Origin: Enterococcus termitis
GTDB taxonomy: Bacteria > Bacillota > Bacilli > Lactobacillales > Enterococcaceae
Direction: 5' to 3'
Length of the DNA: 64,000 nt
Assembly (NCBI RefSeq): GCF_001730305.1
Contig: NZ_MIJY01000001.1
Location: 372,001 to 436,000 of the forward strand
Shown: one piece after another, positions 27,590-37,700 of the stretch
Position numbering within the stretch: position 1 is the stretch's first letter
How the letters are laid out: the number at the start of each line of letters is the position of its first letter
Made by a program: the position numbers and the translations under genes
Notes under the pieces: model-generated
Told to the model about the DNA's origin: nothing
What the model saw: only the letters and a program-made list of their open reading frames with translations
The model's database searches: none

Positions 27590-28585
27590 ATGAGGACAAA
27601 AAGGTTGTGGTTGGATCGTGATCCAGCAGCGTATAAACAATGGACTGAGCTGTTGAAAGCTTCTGATTTAGTACCAGATGATCAGGTAGATTATACACTA
27701 GGGATTTATGCTGAAGAAGCGTTGGTTGCTACGGGTTCTATTTATCATAATATTTTGAAGTGTATCGCAATCGATCCAACATATCAAAATGAAAATCTAT
27801 TGACTCAAGTAGTACAAGAATTAAGAGTGCAGTTACTTGAGTCAGGATTTACTCATTACTTTTTATATACGAAGCCGGCAGTCTGTCATTTGTTCCAATC
27901 TTTAGGCTTTTCGGAAATTATCAGAACAGAAGATATTGCCTTTATGGAACAAGGTGGACCGGACTTTAATGAGTATTTAAAGGAAATTACAGCGTCTAAA
28001 CGTAATACGTTAAAAAATGCGGCTATTGTTATGAATGCTAACCCGTTTACGAATGGGCATTTATATTTGATCACGCAAGCAGCGAAAAAAAATGAAACAG
28101 TTTACATTTTTGTTGTTTCGGAAGAACGTTCCCTTTTTGATACAGCTACTCGTTTTCGTTTAGTTCAAGAAGGCGTTCGTCATTTAACGAATGTAGTCGT
28201 TTTACCAACAAGAGAATATATTGTTTCGAGTGCGACATTTCCATCCTATTTTTTAAAGGATCAGGCACAAGAAGCAGTTGCTAGGGTTCAGGCGACCCTA
28301 GATGCGGTTCTATTTAAAAAGAAAATTGCACCAGTCTTATCAATCACAACTAGATATGTCGGTGAGGAACCACTTTCTCCTGTGACAGATATCTATAATC
28401 AAGCGATGAAAAAAGAATTTTCTTCTGATTTACACTTGACGATTCTTCCTAGAAAGAAGCTAGGACAAGAGGTGATCAGCGCATCAAGAGTTAGAGCCCT
28501 GTTAAACGAGCAAGCATACGAAGCGATTCGCTCGCTTGTTCCAGAAACGACATTTATTGAAATCATGAAACAAAAAAAAGAATAA
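27590..28585 (+). CDS. citC: Citrate lyase ligase
   Basis: Acetylates the thiol of the citrate lyase prosthetic group using ATP and acetate, turning the enzyme on. 331 residues from the ATG at 27590 (SD GAGGAAG). N-terminal GNAT-like part (about 35-110: LVATGSIYHNILKCIAIDPT) and a nucleotidyl-transferase domain (about 135-331) with the adenylate-binding VMNANPFTNGHLYLI and ISASRVRALL motifs. Confidence 0.94.
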   Translation: MRTKRLWLDRDPAAYKQWTELLKASDLVPDDQVDYTLGIYAEEALVATGSIYHNILKCIAIDPTYQNENLLTQVVQELRVQLLESGFTHYFLYTKPAVCHLFQSLGFSEIIRTEDIAFMEQGGPDFNEYLKEITASKRNTLKNAAIVMNANPFTNGHLYLITQAAKKNETVYIFVVSEERSLFDTATRFRLVQEGVRHLTNVVVLPTREYIVSSATFPSYFLKDQAQEAVARVQATLDAVLFKKKIAPVLSITTRYVGEEPLSPVTDIYNQAMKKEFSSDLHLTILPRKKLGQEVISASRVRALLNEQAYEAIRSLVPETTFIEIMKQKKE

Positions 28586-28597
28586 GAGGTGTACATT

Positions 28598-28906
28598 TTG
28601 GAAATGAAGCAAAACGCATCCGCAGGTACAACTGAATCAAGTGATATTTTGATTATGATCGAGCCAAATGGCACAGATGGTCTGCAACTTGAGCTGGACA
28701 GCAGTGTTGAAAAACAATTTGGACAACAGATTCGAAAAAAAATACTAGACACTCTAGAAAAACTAGCGGTGATGAATGCAAAAATCAAAGCGGTTGATAA
28801 AGGTGCTTTAGATTGTACGATCGAAGCCAGAACGGTAGCAGCTGTTTATAGAGCGGCACAAGAAGAAACGATTGATTGGCAGGTGATTCAATCATGGAAC
28901 GCTTAA
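28598..28906 (+). CDS. citD: Citrate lyase acyl carrier protein (gamma)
   Basis: 102 residues. I choose the TTG at 28598 because AGAGG (28585-28589) is 8 bp upstream and the product then begins MEMKQNASAGTTESSD, matching the family N-terminus with the prosthetic-group serine at position 14. An earlier GTG at 28589 overlaps the SD. The prosthetic group is 2'-(5''-phosphoribosyl)-3'-dephospho-CoA. The stop overlaps the start of citE by 13 bp. Confidence 0.92.
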   Translation: MEMKQNASAGTTESSDILIMIEPNGTDGLQLELDSSVEKQFGQQIRKKILDTLEKLAVMNAKIKAVDKGALDCTIEARTVAAVYRAAQEETIDWQVIQSWNA

Positions 28907-29781
28907 GAAGAACAATGATGTTTGTCCCGGGAGCTAATGCTTCAATGTTGCGGGATGCAACACTTTATGGGGCAGACTCATTGATGTTTGATCTGGAAGA
29001 TGCTGTTTCGTTAAAAGAAAAAGATAGTGCACGTTTACTTGTCTATAATGCATTGCGTACCTTTGACTATTCAATGGTAGAAACAGTTGTTCGAATCAAT
29101 GGACTAGATACGGTTGGGCGTCAGGATGTTGAAGCGATGGTTTTGGCGGGGGTGGATGTAATCCGTTTGCCAAAAACAGAAACGGCACAGGATATTGTGG
29201 CTGTTGATCAAGTGATTACTGAAATGGAAACGAAATACGGAATCAATGTTGGAACCACTAAAATGATGGCAGCCATCGAATCAGCTGAAGGAGTGTTAAA
29301 TGCTCGTGAAATTGCTCAAGCTAGTACACGTTTGATTGGGATTGCGCTTGGAGCAGAAGACTATGTGACCAATATGAAAACTCGCCGTTATCCAGATGGT
29401 CAGGAATTATTTTTTGCCCGCAGTTTTATTCTTCATTCTGCTAGAGCAACTGGAATCGCTGCGATTGATACTGTTTATTCAGATGTAGAGAACACAGAGG
29501 GCTTTTTGGCAGAGGTTGCGTTGATCAAACAGCTAGGCTTTGATGGAAAGTCCGTTATCAATCCACGTCAGATTCCTTTGGTAAACAGCGTGTATGAACC
29601 AACAGCCAAAGAAATCCAACAGGCAAAAGAAGTCATTTGGGGCATTCGTGAAGCAGAGGCAAAAGGCTCAGGTGTTATTTCAGTCAACGGAAAAATGGTG
29701 GATAAACCAATCGTTGAACGAGCGGAACGAGTTATTGCATTAGCAATTGCGGCAAAATTGATTTCTGAGGAGGAAGTCTAA
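28894..29781 (+). CDS. citE: Citrate lyase beta subunit (citryl-CoA lyase)
   Basis: Cleaves the citryl-thioester to oxaloacetate. 295 residues, the usual size. HpcH/HpaI aldolase-type TIM barrel; visible are MFVPGANASMLRDATLYGAD, LMFDLEDAVSLKEKD with metal/CoA contacts, VVRINGLDT, MMAAIESAEGV, IGIALGAEDYV, and FDGKSVINPRQI. The ATG at 28894 lies inside the end of citD, so translation is coupled. Confidence 0.96.
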   Translation: MERLRRTMMFVPGANASMLRDATLYGADSLMFDLEDAVSLKEKDSARLLVYNALRTFDYSMVETVVRINGLDTVGRQDVEAMVLAGVDVIRLPKTETAQDIVAVDQVITEMETKYGINVGTTKMMAAIESAEGVLNAREIAQASTRLIGIALGAEDYVTNMKTRRYPDGQELFFARSFILHSARATGIAAIDTVYSDVENTEGFLAEVALIKQLGFDGKSVINPRQIPLVNSVYEPTAKEIQQAKEVIWGIREAEAKGSGVISVNGKMVDKPIVERAERVIALAIAAKLISEEEV

Positions 29782-29782
29782 A

Positions 29783-31312
29783 ATGAAAAATAATGTAGGC
29801 AAAGAAATTCCAGATAAATACGCTGAAAGCTACGGTCTATTTTCAGGGGAATTCACGAATATCCATGAGTATCAGGAATCTAGTCGGACGATTCAACCCG
29901 TTAGACCAAGAGACACAAAACTGTTAGGCAGCTTAAGAGAAGCGATTGAAAAAACAGGATTGAAAGATGGAATGACGATTTCATTTCATCATCATTTCCG
30001 TGAAGGTGATTTTGTCATGAATATGGTGATGGCAGAAATTGCGGCAATGGGGATTAAAAATTTGTCGATTGCACCAAGCTCTATTGCGAATGTTCATGAA
30101 CCCTTGATCGAGCATATTAAAAATGGCGTGATCACAAATATTACATCTAGCGGTCTTCGTGACAAAGTTGGAGCAGCGATTTCTGAGGGGATCATGGAAA
30201 ATCCAGTCGTGATTCGTTCACATGGCGGCAGAGCTCGTGCAATTGCTGCAGGAGATATTCACATCGATGTTGCTTTTCTTGGTGCACCAAGTTCAGATGC
30301 GTATGGAAATGTAAATGGAACAAAAGGCAAAGCAACTTGCGGTTCGTTAGGTTATGCTATGATCGATGCGAAATATGCAGATCAAGTCGTAATCATTACA
30401 GACAGTTTGGTTCCGTATCCAAATACACCGATCAGCATTCCGCAAACAGATGTCGATTTTGTTGTAGAAGTTGATGCGATCGGAGATCCTGCAGGGATTG
30501 CCAAAGGAGCTACACGTTTTACCAAAAATCCCAAGGAGCTTTTGATTGCAGAATATGCGGCAAAAGTAATCACACATTCGCCATATTATAAAAATGGTTT
30601 TTCTTTCCAAACAGGTACTGGGGGAGCGGCGTTAGCCGTATCTCGATTTTTAAAAGAAGCAATGATCAAAGATGGGATCATTGCAAGTTTTGCATTAGGT
30701 GGTATCACCAATGCAATGGTCGAATTACTGGAAGACGGTTTAGTAGAAAAAATTATCGATGTACAGGATTTTGATCATCCTTCTGCTGTTTCACTAGGTG
30801 AAAATGCGGATCATTATGAAATCGATGCAAATATGTATGCTTCTCCTTTTAGCAAGGGTTCGGTTATCAATCAGCTAGACACGGCAATTTTGTCAGCCCT
30901 TGAAATCGATACGAATTTTAATGTGAATGTGATTACAGGATCTGACGGTGTAATTCGTGGTGCTTCAGGCGGTCATTCAGATACAAGCGCTGCTTGCAAG
31001 ATGAGTTTGGTTATTGCACCATTGATTCGCGGGCGAATACCAACAATCGTAGAAGAGGTAAACACAGTGGTTACACCAGGCAGCAGTATCGATATTGTTG
31101 TAACCGAAATCGGGATCGCAATTAATCCGGAACGACAAGACTTGATCGCACATTTTGAAGAGCTGGATGTTCCTAAGTTTACGATAAAAGAGTTACAGGA
31201 AAAAGCGTACAGTATCGTCGATCGACCAGAGGCAATCCAATATGGTGAGAAAGTCGTTGCACTGATTGAATATCGTGATGGGTCGATCATTGATGTGGTC
31301 AAAAATGTCTAA
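29783..31312 (+). CDS. citF: Citrate lyase alpha subunit (citrate:acetyl-ACP transferase)
   Basis: Exchanges the acetyl group on CitD for citrate. 509 residues, close to family length. Two CoA-transferase-like halves; visible are SFHHHFREGDFVMNMV, APSSIANVHEPLIEHI, VAFLGAPSSDAYGNVNG, FQTGTGGAALAVSRF, and GGHSDTSAACKM. It begins 1 bp after citE and overlaps citX by 8 bp. Confidence 0.96.
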   Translation: MKNNVGKEIPDKYAESYGLFSGEFTNIHEYQESSRTIQPVRPRDTKLLGSLREAIEKTGLKDGMTISFHHHFREGDFVMNMVMAEIAAMGIKNLSIAPSSIANVHEPLIEHIKNGVITNITSSGLRDKVGAAISEGIMENPVVIRSHGGRARAIAAGDIHIDVAFLGAPSSDAYGNVNGTKGKATCGSLGYAMIDAKYADQVVIITDSLVPYPNTPISIPQTDVDFVVEVDAIGDPAGIAKGATRFTKNPKELLIAEYAAKVITHSPYYKNGFSFQTGTGGAALAVSRFLKEAMIKDGIIASFALGGITNAMVELLEDGLVEKIIDVQDFDHPSAVSLGENADHYEIDANMYASPFSKGSVINQLDTAILSALEIDTNFNVNVITGSDGVIRGASGGHSDTSAACKMSLVIAPLIRGRIPTIVEEVNTVVTPGSSIDIVVTEIGIAINPERQDLIAHFEELDVPKFTIKELQEKAYSIVDRPEAIQYGEKVVALIEYRDGSIIDVVKNV

Positions 31313-31847
31313 AGAAGTTCTTCAAGGAGAAAAAATTGATTTACCTATGATGCTGGATGCTAGAGAAAAACGGGTGTCGATCCAGCAAGAATTATTAATG
31401 AAACACCCGCATGGTGCTTTATTAAGTGCTACGATGAATATTCCTGGGCCTATTAAAACAAACGAGCAAATAAAGACTGCTTTTTTAACTGTCATTGAAG
31501 CAATCGAGCAGCTGATTCCTCCTGAAAAACGAATGGCACGTAAGTATCGTGATGTAGTAACGGGTCCTGAATATTATTTCGTCATTAAAGAGCTACCAAG
31601 TGAGCTAAAGGAACAAATGATCCAATTAGAAGAAACCCATTATTGTGGTCGCTTGTTTGATTTGGATGTGCTTTATCAAAAAGAACAAGAACTGATTTCT
31701 ATTAGTCGGACAGAACTGGGGTATCCAGCTCGCCGTTGTTTTATTTGTGAAAATGAAGCAAAAGCTTGCGGTAGAAATCGCCAGCATAGTATAGAAGAAA
31801 TGCAACAAACAATCAGTCAACTCATTGAGAAAGGAAAGATGAAATGA
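31305..31847 (+). CDS. citX: Apo-citrate lyase phosphoribosyl-dephospho-CoA transferase
   Basis: Attaches the prosthetic group made by CitG to the serine of CitD. 180 residues from the ATG at 31305 (MSKEVLQGEKIDLPMML); an upstream in-frame ATG deep inside citF is not credible. Family features: DAREKRVSIQQELL near the N-terminus and GYPARRCFICENEAKACGRN near the C-terminus. Overlaps both citF and oadA, indicating tight coupling. Confidence 0.93.
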   Translation: MSKEVLQGEKIDLPMMLDAREKRVSIQQELLMKHPHGALLSATMNIPGPIKTNEQIKTAFLTVIEAIEQLIPPEKRMARKYRDVVTGPEYYFVIKELPSELKEQMIQLEETHYCGRLFDLDVLYQKEQELISISRTELGYPARRCFICENEAKACGRNRQHSIEEMQQTISQLIEKGKMK

Positions 31848-33235
31848 CAAAAGAAATACGTTTTACAGAAACAGTCTTGCGTGACGGTCAACAAAGCCAA
31901 ATCGCCACACGAATGCCGACAAGCGATATGCTGCCGATCATTCAAACCTTAGATGAAGCAGGCTATCATGCACTGGAAATGTGGGGTGGTGCGACCTTTG
32001 ATGCATGTATTCGTTTCTTGAATGAAGATCCATGGGAACGGTTGAGAACGATTCGTAAAGCAGTGAAACATACCAAATTACAAATGCTTTTAAGAGGTCA
32101 AAACTTACTAGGCTATAAAAACTATGCCGATGATGTAGTAGAAGCCTTTGTGCAAAAATCGATTGAAAATGGCATCGATATTATTCGTGTATTTGATGCA
32201 TTGAATGATACGAGAAATTTACAAACATCGATCGAAGCAACCAAAAAATATGGCGGACATTGTCAACCAGCGATTTCTTATACGACAAGTGAGTTCCATA
32301 CGATCGATTACTTTGTTGGTTTGACAACAGAGCTGGAAAAGATGGGCGCTGATTCGATCTGTATCAAAGATATGGCAGGAATTTTGACACCAGATGATGC
32401 TTATCGTCTAGTCACAGAGATCAAAAGTAAAATCCAAGTACCTTTAGAAGTCCACACTCACGCAACAAGTGGGATTGCAGAAATGACCTATTTAAAAGCG
32501 GTTGAAGCTGGTGCTGATATTATCGATACGGCGATCTCTTCTTTTTCTGGTGGGACTAGTCAGCCAGCAACAGAGTCGATGGCTTTAGCATTAGAAAATT
32601 TGGGCTACGATACACATTTGGATATGAAAAAAGTTGCAGAAGTGGCTGATTACTTCAATCCAATACGAGATAGCTTTAGAGCTGAAGGTCTTTTAAATCC
32701 TAAAGTGAAGGACACTGAACCTAAAACATTGCTTTATAAAGTACCTGGCGGTATGCTGTCTAATTTATTAAGTCAATTAACAGAGCAAGGGTTAGCTGAT
32801 AAATATGAAGATGTTTTACGAGAAGTGCCAAAAGTCCGTGCTGATTTAGGTTATCCGCCATTGGTAACGCCGTTATCACAAATGGTTGGGACACAAGCTG
32901 TGATGAATGTAATCAGTGGAGAACGCTATAAAATGGTGCCAAAAGAAATCAAAGATTATGTCAAAGGATTATATGGCAAGCCACCTGTCGCAATTTCAGA
33001 AGAAATGACAAAATTGATCATTGGTGAAGAAGAAGTGATCACTGTGCGACCAGCCGATTTACTAACACCAGAACTTCAAACCTATGAAGAAGAAATCAAG
33101 GAATATGCTAAATCTACAGAAGATGTGTTGATGTATGCGTTGTTCCCGCAACAAGGGAAAGATTTCTTAGGTAGAAGAGAAGATCGCTTTTATGATGTGC
33201 CGGTTCAAGAAGTAAACGTCACCTTGGATATTTAA
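31844..33235 (+). CDS. oadA: Oxaloacetate decarboxylase alpha subunit (carboxyltransferase)
   Basis: Transfers CO2 from oxaloacetate to biotin on OadD, releasing pyruvate. 463 residues: carboxyltransferase TIM barrel (ETVLRDGQQSQIATRMP, metal ligands in ETVLRDG and EVHTHATSG; MWGGATFDACIRFL; IKDMAGILTP) and the conserved C-terminal PYC-OADA domain (YKVPGGMLSNLLSQL, DLGYPPLVTPLSQMVGTQAV). No fused biotin domain, consistent with a separate OadD. No citM (malic-type oxaloacetate decarboxylase) follows. Confidence 0.95.
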   Translation: MTKEIRFTETVLRDGQQSQIATRMPTSDMLPIIQTLDEAGYHALEMWGGATFDACIRFLNEDPWERLRTIRKAVKHTKLQMLLRGQNLLGYKNYADDVVEAFVQKSIENGIDIIRVFDALNDTRNLQTSIEATKKYGGHCQPAISYTTSEFHTIDYFVGLTTELEKMGADSICIKDMAGILTPDDAYRLVTEIKSKIQVPLEVHTHATSGIAEMTYLKAVEAGADIIDTAISSFSGGTSQPATESMALALENLGYDTHLDMKKVAEVADYFNPIRDSFRAEGLLNPKVKDTEPKTLLYKVPGGMLSNLLSQLTEQGLADKYEDVLREVPKVRADLGYPPLVTPLSQMVGTQAVMNVISGERYKMVPKEIKDYVKGLYGKPPVAISEEMTKLIIGEEEVITVRPADLLTPELQTYEEEIKEYAKSTEDVLMYALFPQQGKDFLGRREDRFYDVPVQEVNVTLDI

Positions 33236-33298
33236 GCGGAGAAAGTCAGCTTCTATGTGTTTAAATAAGCGAATGCGTAAGTGTTTAGTTTATTATGC

Positions 33299-33358
33299 AA
33301 GGAGAGAGAGTCAGAGGGATAACGGATAAAGTTATTCTTCTGACTCTCTCTTTACTTT
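33299..33358 (+). terminator. Terminator of the oad/cit operon
   Basis: AAAGAGAGAGTCAGA is mirrored by TCTGACTCTCTCTTT, allowing one shifted base, around a 20-nt loop; T-rich after the stem. It marks the operon end, well before acnA. Confidence 0.8.
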
Positions 33359-33796
33359 AGACAAAAATCTTAACAGTACATAAAAAAAATCAGCTAACAT
33401 GAAAAAGGAATAAAACGCAAAAATCCAAGGCTATGAATCCCACTAGATGTTAAGTGAACCAGATAAAAAAGCAAGGACAGCATATCATTTTTGATTAAAA
33501 TTAAACGTTAATAGTATGGGTGTTTTCTAATTTTAAGTTAGCATTAATCGTTTTATCGTTGATAGTACAGGCTGCCATGAATCTAACACAAACAAGGTAG
33601 TTTACCTTACTTCTAAGTTTTATTAAAAGGTTTACATTTTATTTTAATGCCGTTATAATGACTGAAATCAGATAACGTTTAATTAATTGAACGCAGCAGT
33701 CGCTTGAATTTTTTTGAAACAAGTAAAGCTGTCTTCTTTTTTTAATTTATAGTTTTGAGTACATCTGTTTGACTTTTACATTTAGGAGGGATGGTT
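33359..33796 (+). promoter_or_regulatory. Control region of acnA-citZ-icd
   Basis: A gene-free stretch. A clear promoter is TTTACA (33631-33636), 17-bp spacer, TATAAT (33654-33659), giving a leader of about 130 nt. The leader has a T-rich segment (33707-33745) but I see no known riboswitch. No confident operator was found. Confidence 0.65.
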
Positions 33797-36499
33797 TTGA
33801 TTTCTAAAAAGCAATCGGCAAAAATCTTTTTTGACTATGAAAATCAACAATACTGTTATTACTCGTTGGCTTCACTTGAAGAACAGCAAAAGCCATTTAT
33901 TTCAACATTGCCTTTTAGCATTCGCGTGTTATTGGAATCTTTACTGCGGCAGAAAAATGGTACTGGCATCACAGAAGAGCATATCGAACAACTGGCTAAG
34001 TGGTCTGTTGACGGAAAAAATGCTGGAGAGGTTCCATTTAAACCAGCACGGGTTATTTTACAAGATTTTACGGGGGTTCCAGCGATTGTTGACTTAGCTT
34101 CTCTGCGTAAAACGATAGCAGATTTTGGCGGTGATCCTACAACAATTAATCCGGAGGTTCCTGTTGATTTAGTCATCGATCATTCTGTCCAGGTAGATGT
34201 TGCTGGTGTTAAGCAAGCATTACAGCTAAATATGAAGATGGAATTTCAACGAAATCAAGAACGCTATCGTTTTTTAAGCTGGGCGCAAAAAGTCTTTGAT
34301 AATTACCGGGTAGTACCACCTACAACTGGAATCGTCCATCAGGTCAATGTAGAATATTTAGCTTCAGTGGTGACTCAAAAAAAATTAGAAAATGATGCTG
34401 TTTTGCTTTATCCAGATACATTGGTCGGAACAGATTCTCATACAACCATGGTCAATGCTTTAGGTGTACTTGGTTGGGGTGTTGGCGGAATTGAAGCAGA
34501 GGCTAGTATGTTAGGCGAGCCGTCGTATTTTCCGATACCAGAAGTTGTAGGCGTTTGCTTTGTGAATGACTTATCTCAAGGTGCAACTGCAACGGATTTA
34601 GCTTTGAAGGTAACGCAAGTATTACGTAAACAAAAAGTTGTCGGAAAATTCGTAGAATTCTTTGGTCCTGGGTTGGCAAATCTAAGCTTAGCTGATCGGG
34701 CAACTGTAGCGAATATGGCTCCAGAATATGGTGCTACTTGCGGCTTTTTCCCAGTTGATAACGAGACGATTCGTTATTTGCGTTTAACCGGAAGAGCTGA
34801 AAAAGACGTAAGGATCGCTGAGCATTATTTAAAGGAAAATCAATTATTTTATGATCCTGTCAATGATCCTGAACCAAATTATACAAAAGTGATCGAAATT
34901 GATTTAAATGAGATCAAAGCAAATCTCGCTGGACCAAAGCGGCCTCAAGATTTAATTCCTTTAGCTAAAATGAAGAACAGCTTTGATCAAGCAATCAAAG
35001 CACCAAATGGTCTACAAGGCTTTGGTCTATCAAAAGAACAACAGGAAAAAATAATTTCTTTAGACTTAGAAGGCGAGCATCATGAGTTAAAACCAGGAGC
35101 AGTAACGATTGCTGCAATTACCTCTTGTACGAATACATCTAATCCCTTTGTCATGCTGAGCGCCGGATTAGTAGCAAAAAAAGCAGCACAATTAGGATTA
35201 CATGTACCCAACTATGTAAAAACATCGTTAGCTCCTGGTTCAAAGGTAGTAACGGCATACCTAAAAAAAGCAGGATTGCTTCCATATTTAGAACAGTTGG
35301 GATTTCATCTTGTGGGATATGGGTGTACCACGTGTATTGGAAATTCTGGAGCATTGAAAAAAGAAGTGGAAGAGGTCATCAAAGAAAATGATTTATTGAC
35401 TGCAGGCGTGTTGAGCGGAAATCGTAATTTTGAAGGACGCATCCATCCGTTGGTCAAAGCAAATTATCTTGCCTCTCCGCCACTTGTTGTTTTGTATGCT
35501 TTGGCAGGAACAGTCGACATTGATGTATTCAATGAACCGATTGGAATTGGCGAAAATGATAGTCCAATTTATTTTAATGATTTATGGCCCTCTAGAGATG
35601 AAATTCAGGCATTGATCGACGAATGCGTTACACCAGAACTTTACCAAGAAGAATACGCACAGGTGTTTAGTGATAATGAAGAGTGGAATGGGATTGAAAC
35701 AAACGATGAACCATTATATGGCTGGGAAGAAGAATCCACATATATTGCGAATCCACCCTATTTTACAGGAATGACCAAAGAAAGAGAACCAAGAAAGCCA
35801 TTGCGAAACTTAGCAGTTTTAGCTAAGTTTGGTGATTCAGTTACAACTGATCATCTTTCGCCAGCTGGAAGCATTCAAAAAAATAGCCCGGCAGGTCAGT
35901 ATTTGATTAATAGAGGTGTTGAGGTTCGTGAATTTAACTCATATGGAGCCAGACGTGGTCATCATGAAGTAATGATGAGAGGGACTTTAGCCAATATCCG
36001 TATTCGTAATCAATTAGTTCCAAATGTCGAGGGCGGTTATACGATTTTTGCGCCAACACAAGAAAAAATGGCTATCTATGATGCCGCAATGAATTATCAG
36101 AAACAAGGAACGAAACTGGTGGTTTTGGCAGGTGATGATTATGGCATGGGGTCATCAAGAGACTGGGCAGCGAAAGGCGTGCAGTTACTAGGTGTAGAAG
36201 CTGTAATTGCCAAAAGTTATGAGCGGATTCATCGTTCTAATTTAGTGATGATGGGTGTTTTGCCATTACAATTCAAACCAGGTGAGGATGCTGATAGCTT
36301 AGGTTTAACAGGAACTGAGTTATTTGACATTGATATCGATGAAACAAAAGGAATCTTGGATATTGTGAACGTCACTGCATGTAAATCAAATGGAGAAACG
36401 ATTCAATTTGAGACGATTCTTCGTTTTGATTCAGCTGTTGATATCACGTATTATCAGCATGGCGGAATTTTACCAATGGTTATCCGCAAAAAACTTTAA
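33797..36499 (+). CDS. acnA: Aconitate hydratase A
   Basis: Isomerises citrate to isocitrate through cis-aconitate; carries a [4Fe-4S] cluster. 900 residues from a TTG at 33797; the ATG at 33791 touches the SD AGGAGG (33784-33789) and is badly spaced. Cluster cysteines are in [14 protein letters not shown] and [12 protein letters not shown]; substrate-binding [20 protein letters not shown]; swivel-domain [16 protein letters not shown] with catalytic serine and arginine. First of three TCA genes, as in S. mutans citB-citZ-icd. Confidence 0.95.
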   Translation: MISKKQSAKIFFDYENQQYCYYSLASLEEQQKPFISTLPFSIRVLLESLLRQKNGTGITEEHIEQLAKWSVDGKNAGEVPFKPARVILQDFTGVPAIVDLASLRKTIADFGGDPTTINPEVPVDLVIDHSVQVDVAGVKQALQLNMKMEFQRNQERYRFLSWAQKVFDNYRVVPPTTGIVHQVNVEYLASVVTQKKLENDAVLLYPDTLVGTDSHTTMVNALGVLGWGVGGIEAEASMLGEPSYFPIPEVVGVCFVNDLSQGATATDLALKVTQVLRKQKVVGKFVEFFGPGLANLSLADRATVANMAPEYGATCGFFPVDNETIRYLRLTGRAEKDVRIAEHYLKENQLFYDPVNDPEPNYTKVIEIDLNEIKANLAGPKRPQDLIPLAKMKNSFDQAIKAPNGLQGFGLSKEQQEKIISLDLEGEHHELKPGAVTIAAITSCTNTSNPFVMLSAGLVAKKAAQLGLHVPNYVKTSLAPGSKVVTAYLKKAGLLPYLEQLGFHLVGYGCTTCIGNSGALKKEVEEVIKENDLLTAGVLSGNRNFEGRIHPLVKANYLASPPLVVLYALAGTVDIDVFNEPIGIGENDSPIYFNDLWPSRDEIQALIDECVTPELYQEEYAQVFSDNEEWNGIETNDEPLYGWEEESTYIANPPYFTGMTKEREPRKPLRNLAVLAKFGDSVTTDHLSPAGSIQKNSPAGQYLINRGVEVREFNSYGARRGHHEVMMRGTLANIRIRNQLVPNVEGGYTIFAPTQEKMAIYDAAMNYQKQGTKLVVLAGDDYGMGSSRDWAAKGVQLLGVEAVIAKSYERIHRSNLVMMGVLPLQFKPGEDADSLGLTGTELFDIDIDETKGILDIVNVTACKSNGETIQFETILRFDSAVDITYYQHGGILPMVIRKKL

Positions 36500-36554
36500 G
36501 TATAATTCGGGATGATTTTGAACGTTGTTATATATATGAAAGAGAGGTACTTGG

Positions 36555-37700
36555 ATGGAGATTCACAAAGGCTTAGAAGGTGTCGTTGTTTCTGAAACTA
36601 GAATTAGTTCAATCGTGGAGAATCAGTTGTTGTTTGCTGGATTTAATATCGATGATTTAGTTGCTGAGAATGTTCCATTTGAAGAAGTGATTTATCTTTT
36701 ATGGCATCTAAAAATTCCAACGGCACATGAATTAGCTCGATTTAAACAAGATTTATCTGCTGCAATGCCAATCTCTGATACGATCGTGACGTGTTTAAAA
36801 ATTCAAACGCGTCAAAATCTTCATCCGATGAGTGTTCTTAGGTCAACCATTTCACTTTTAGGGGTATTTGATCCAAATGCGGAGGAAACGGATGATCCTT
36901 CTTCTTATCAACAGAGTATTGCTTTGCAAGCGAAAATGCCAACGATTATTGCTGCATACGCACGACTAAGAAAAGGATTAGATCCGATCGCGCCAAGAAG
37001 TGATTTATCTATAGCAGCCAATTTTCTTTATATGCTTACTGGGGAAGAGGCAGGAGAGATACAGGTCACAGCGATGAATCAGGCATTGGTATTACATGCA
37101 GATCATGATTTGAATGCCAGCACCTTTACAGCCCGAGTGTGTGCTTCTACCTTGTCAGATATATATTCTTGTATCACCGCTGCAATCGGCTCTTTAAAAG
37201 GACCGCTGCACGGAGGGGCGAACGAACGAGTTTTTGATATGCTGACTGAAATCGACTCTGGTACGTTAAGTGTAGAAGAGTATTTAAATCAAAAACTTGA
37301 TCGCAAAGAAAAAGTGATGGGCTTTGGTCATCGCGTTTATAAGACGGAAGATCCGAGGAAAAAGCATTTAAAAAAATTAGCGAAAGAACTTACCGCGCTA
37401 ACTCAAAAAGAACAGTGGTACTTTTTATCTTGCCAAGTCGAACGGTATCTAAAAGAAACGAAAGGCTTGATTCCTAATGTTGATTTTTATTCAGCCACTG
37501 TCTACCATTGTTTGGCGATTGACAGTGATTTGTTCACATTGATTTTTGCCATGAGCAGAGTTTCCGGCTGGCTAGGTCATATTTATGAGCAGAAAAAAGA
37601 GGATTGCTTGATTCGACCACGTTCTCATTATGTTGGTCCACAGCAGTTAGCGTATCGTACATTTGATAGCGAATTACATTCAGGAGGAATAGAAGCATGA
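36555..37700 (+). CDS. citZ: Citrate synthase
   Basis: Condenses oxaloacetate and acetyl-CoA to citrate. 381 residues, the Gram-positive dimeric type. Active-site elements: [45 protein letters not shown], and [15 protein letters not shown], with [12 protein letters not shown] and RPRSHYVGP near the C-terminus. SD GAGAGG. It lies 55 bp after acnA and overlaps icd by 4 bp (ATGA). Confidence 0.95.
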   Translation: MEIHKGLEGVVVSETRISSIVENQLLFAGFNIDDLVAENVPFEEVIYLLWHLKIPTAHELARFKQDLSAAMPISDTIVTCLKIQTRQNLHPMSVLRSTISLLGVFDPNAEETDDPSSYQQSIALQAKMPTIIAAYARLRKGLDPIAPRSDLSIAANFLYMLTGEEAGEIQVTAMNQALVLHADHDLNASTFTARVCASTLSDIYSCITAAIGSLKGPLHGGANERVFDMLTEIDSGTLSVEEYLNQKLDRKEKVMGFGHRVYKTEDPRKKHLKKLAKELTALTQKEQWYFLSCQVERYLKETKGLIPNVDFYSATVYHCLAIDSDLFTLIFAMSRVSGWLGHIYEQKKEDCLIRPRSHYVGPQQLAYRTFDSELHSGGIEA

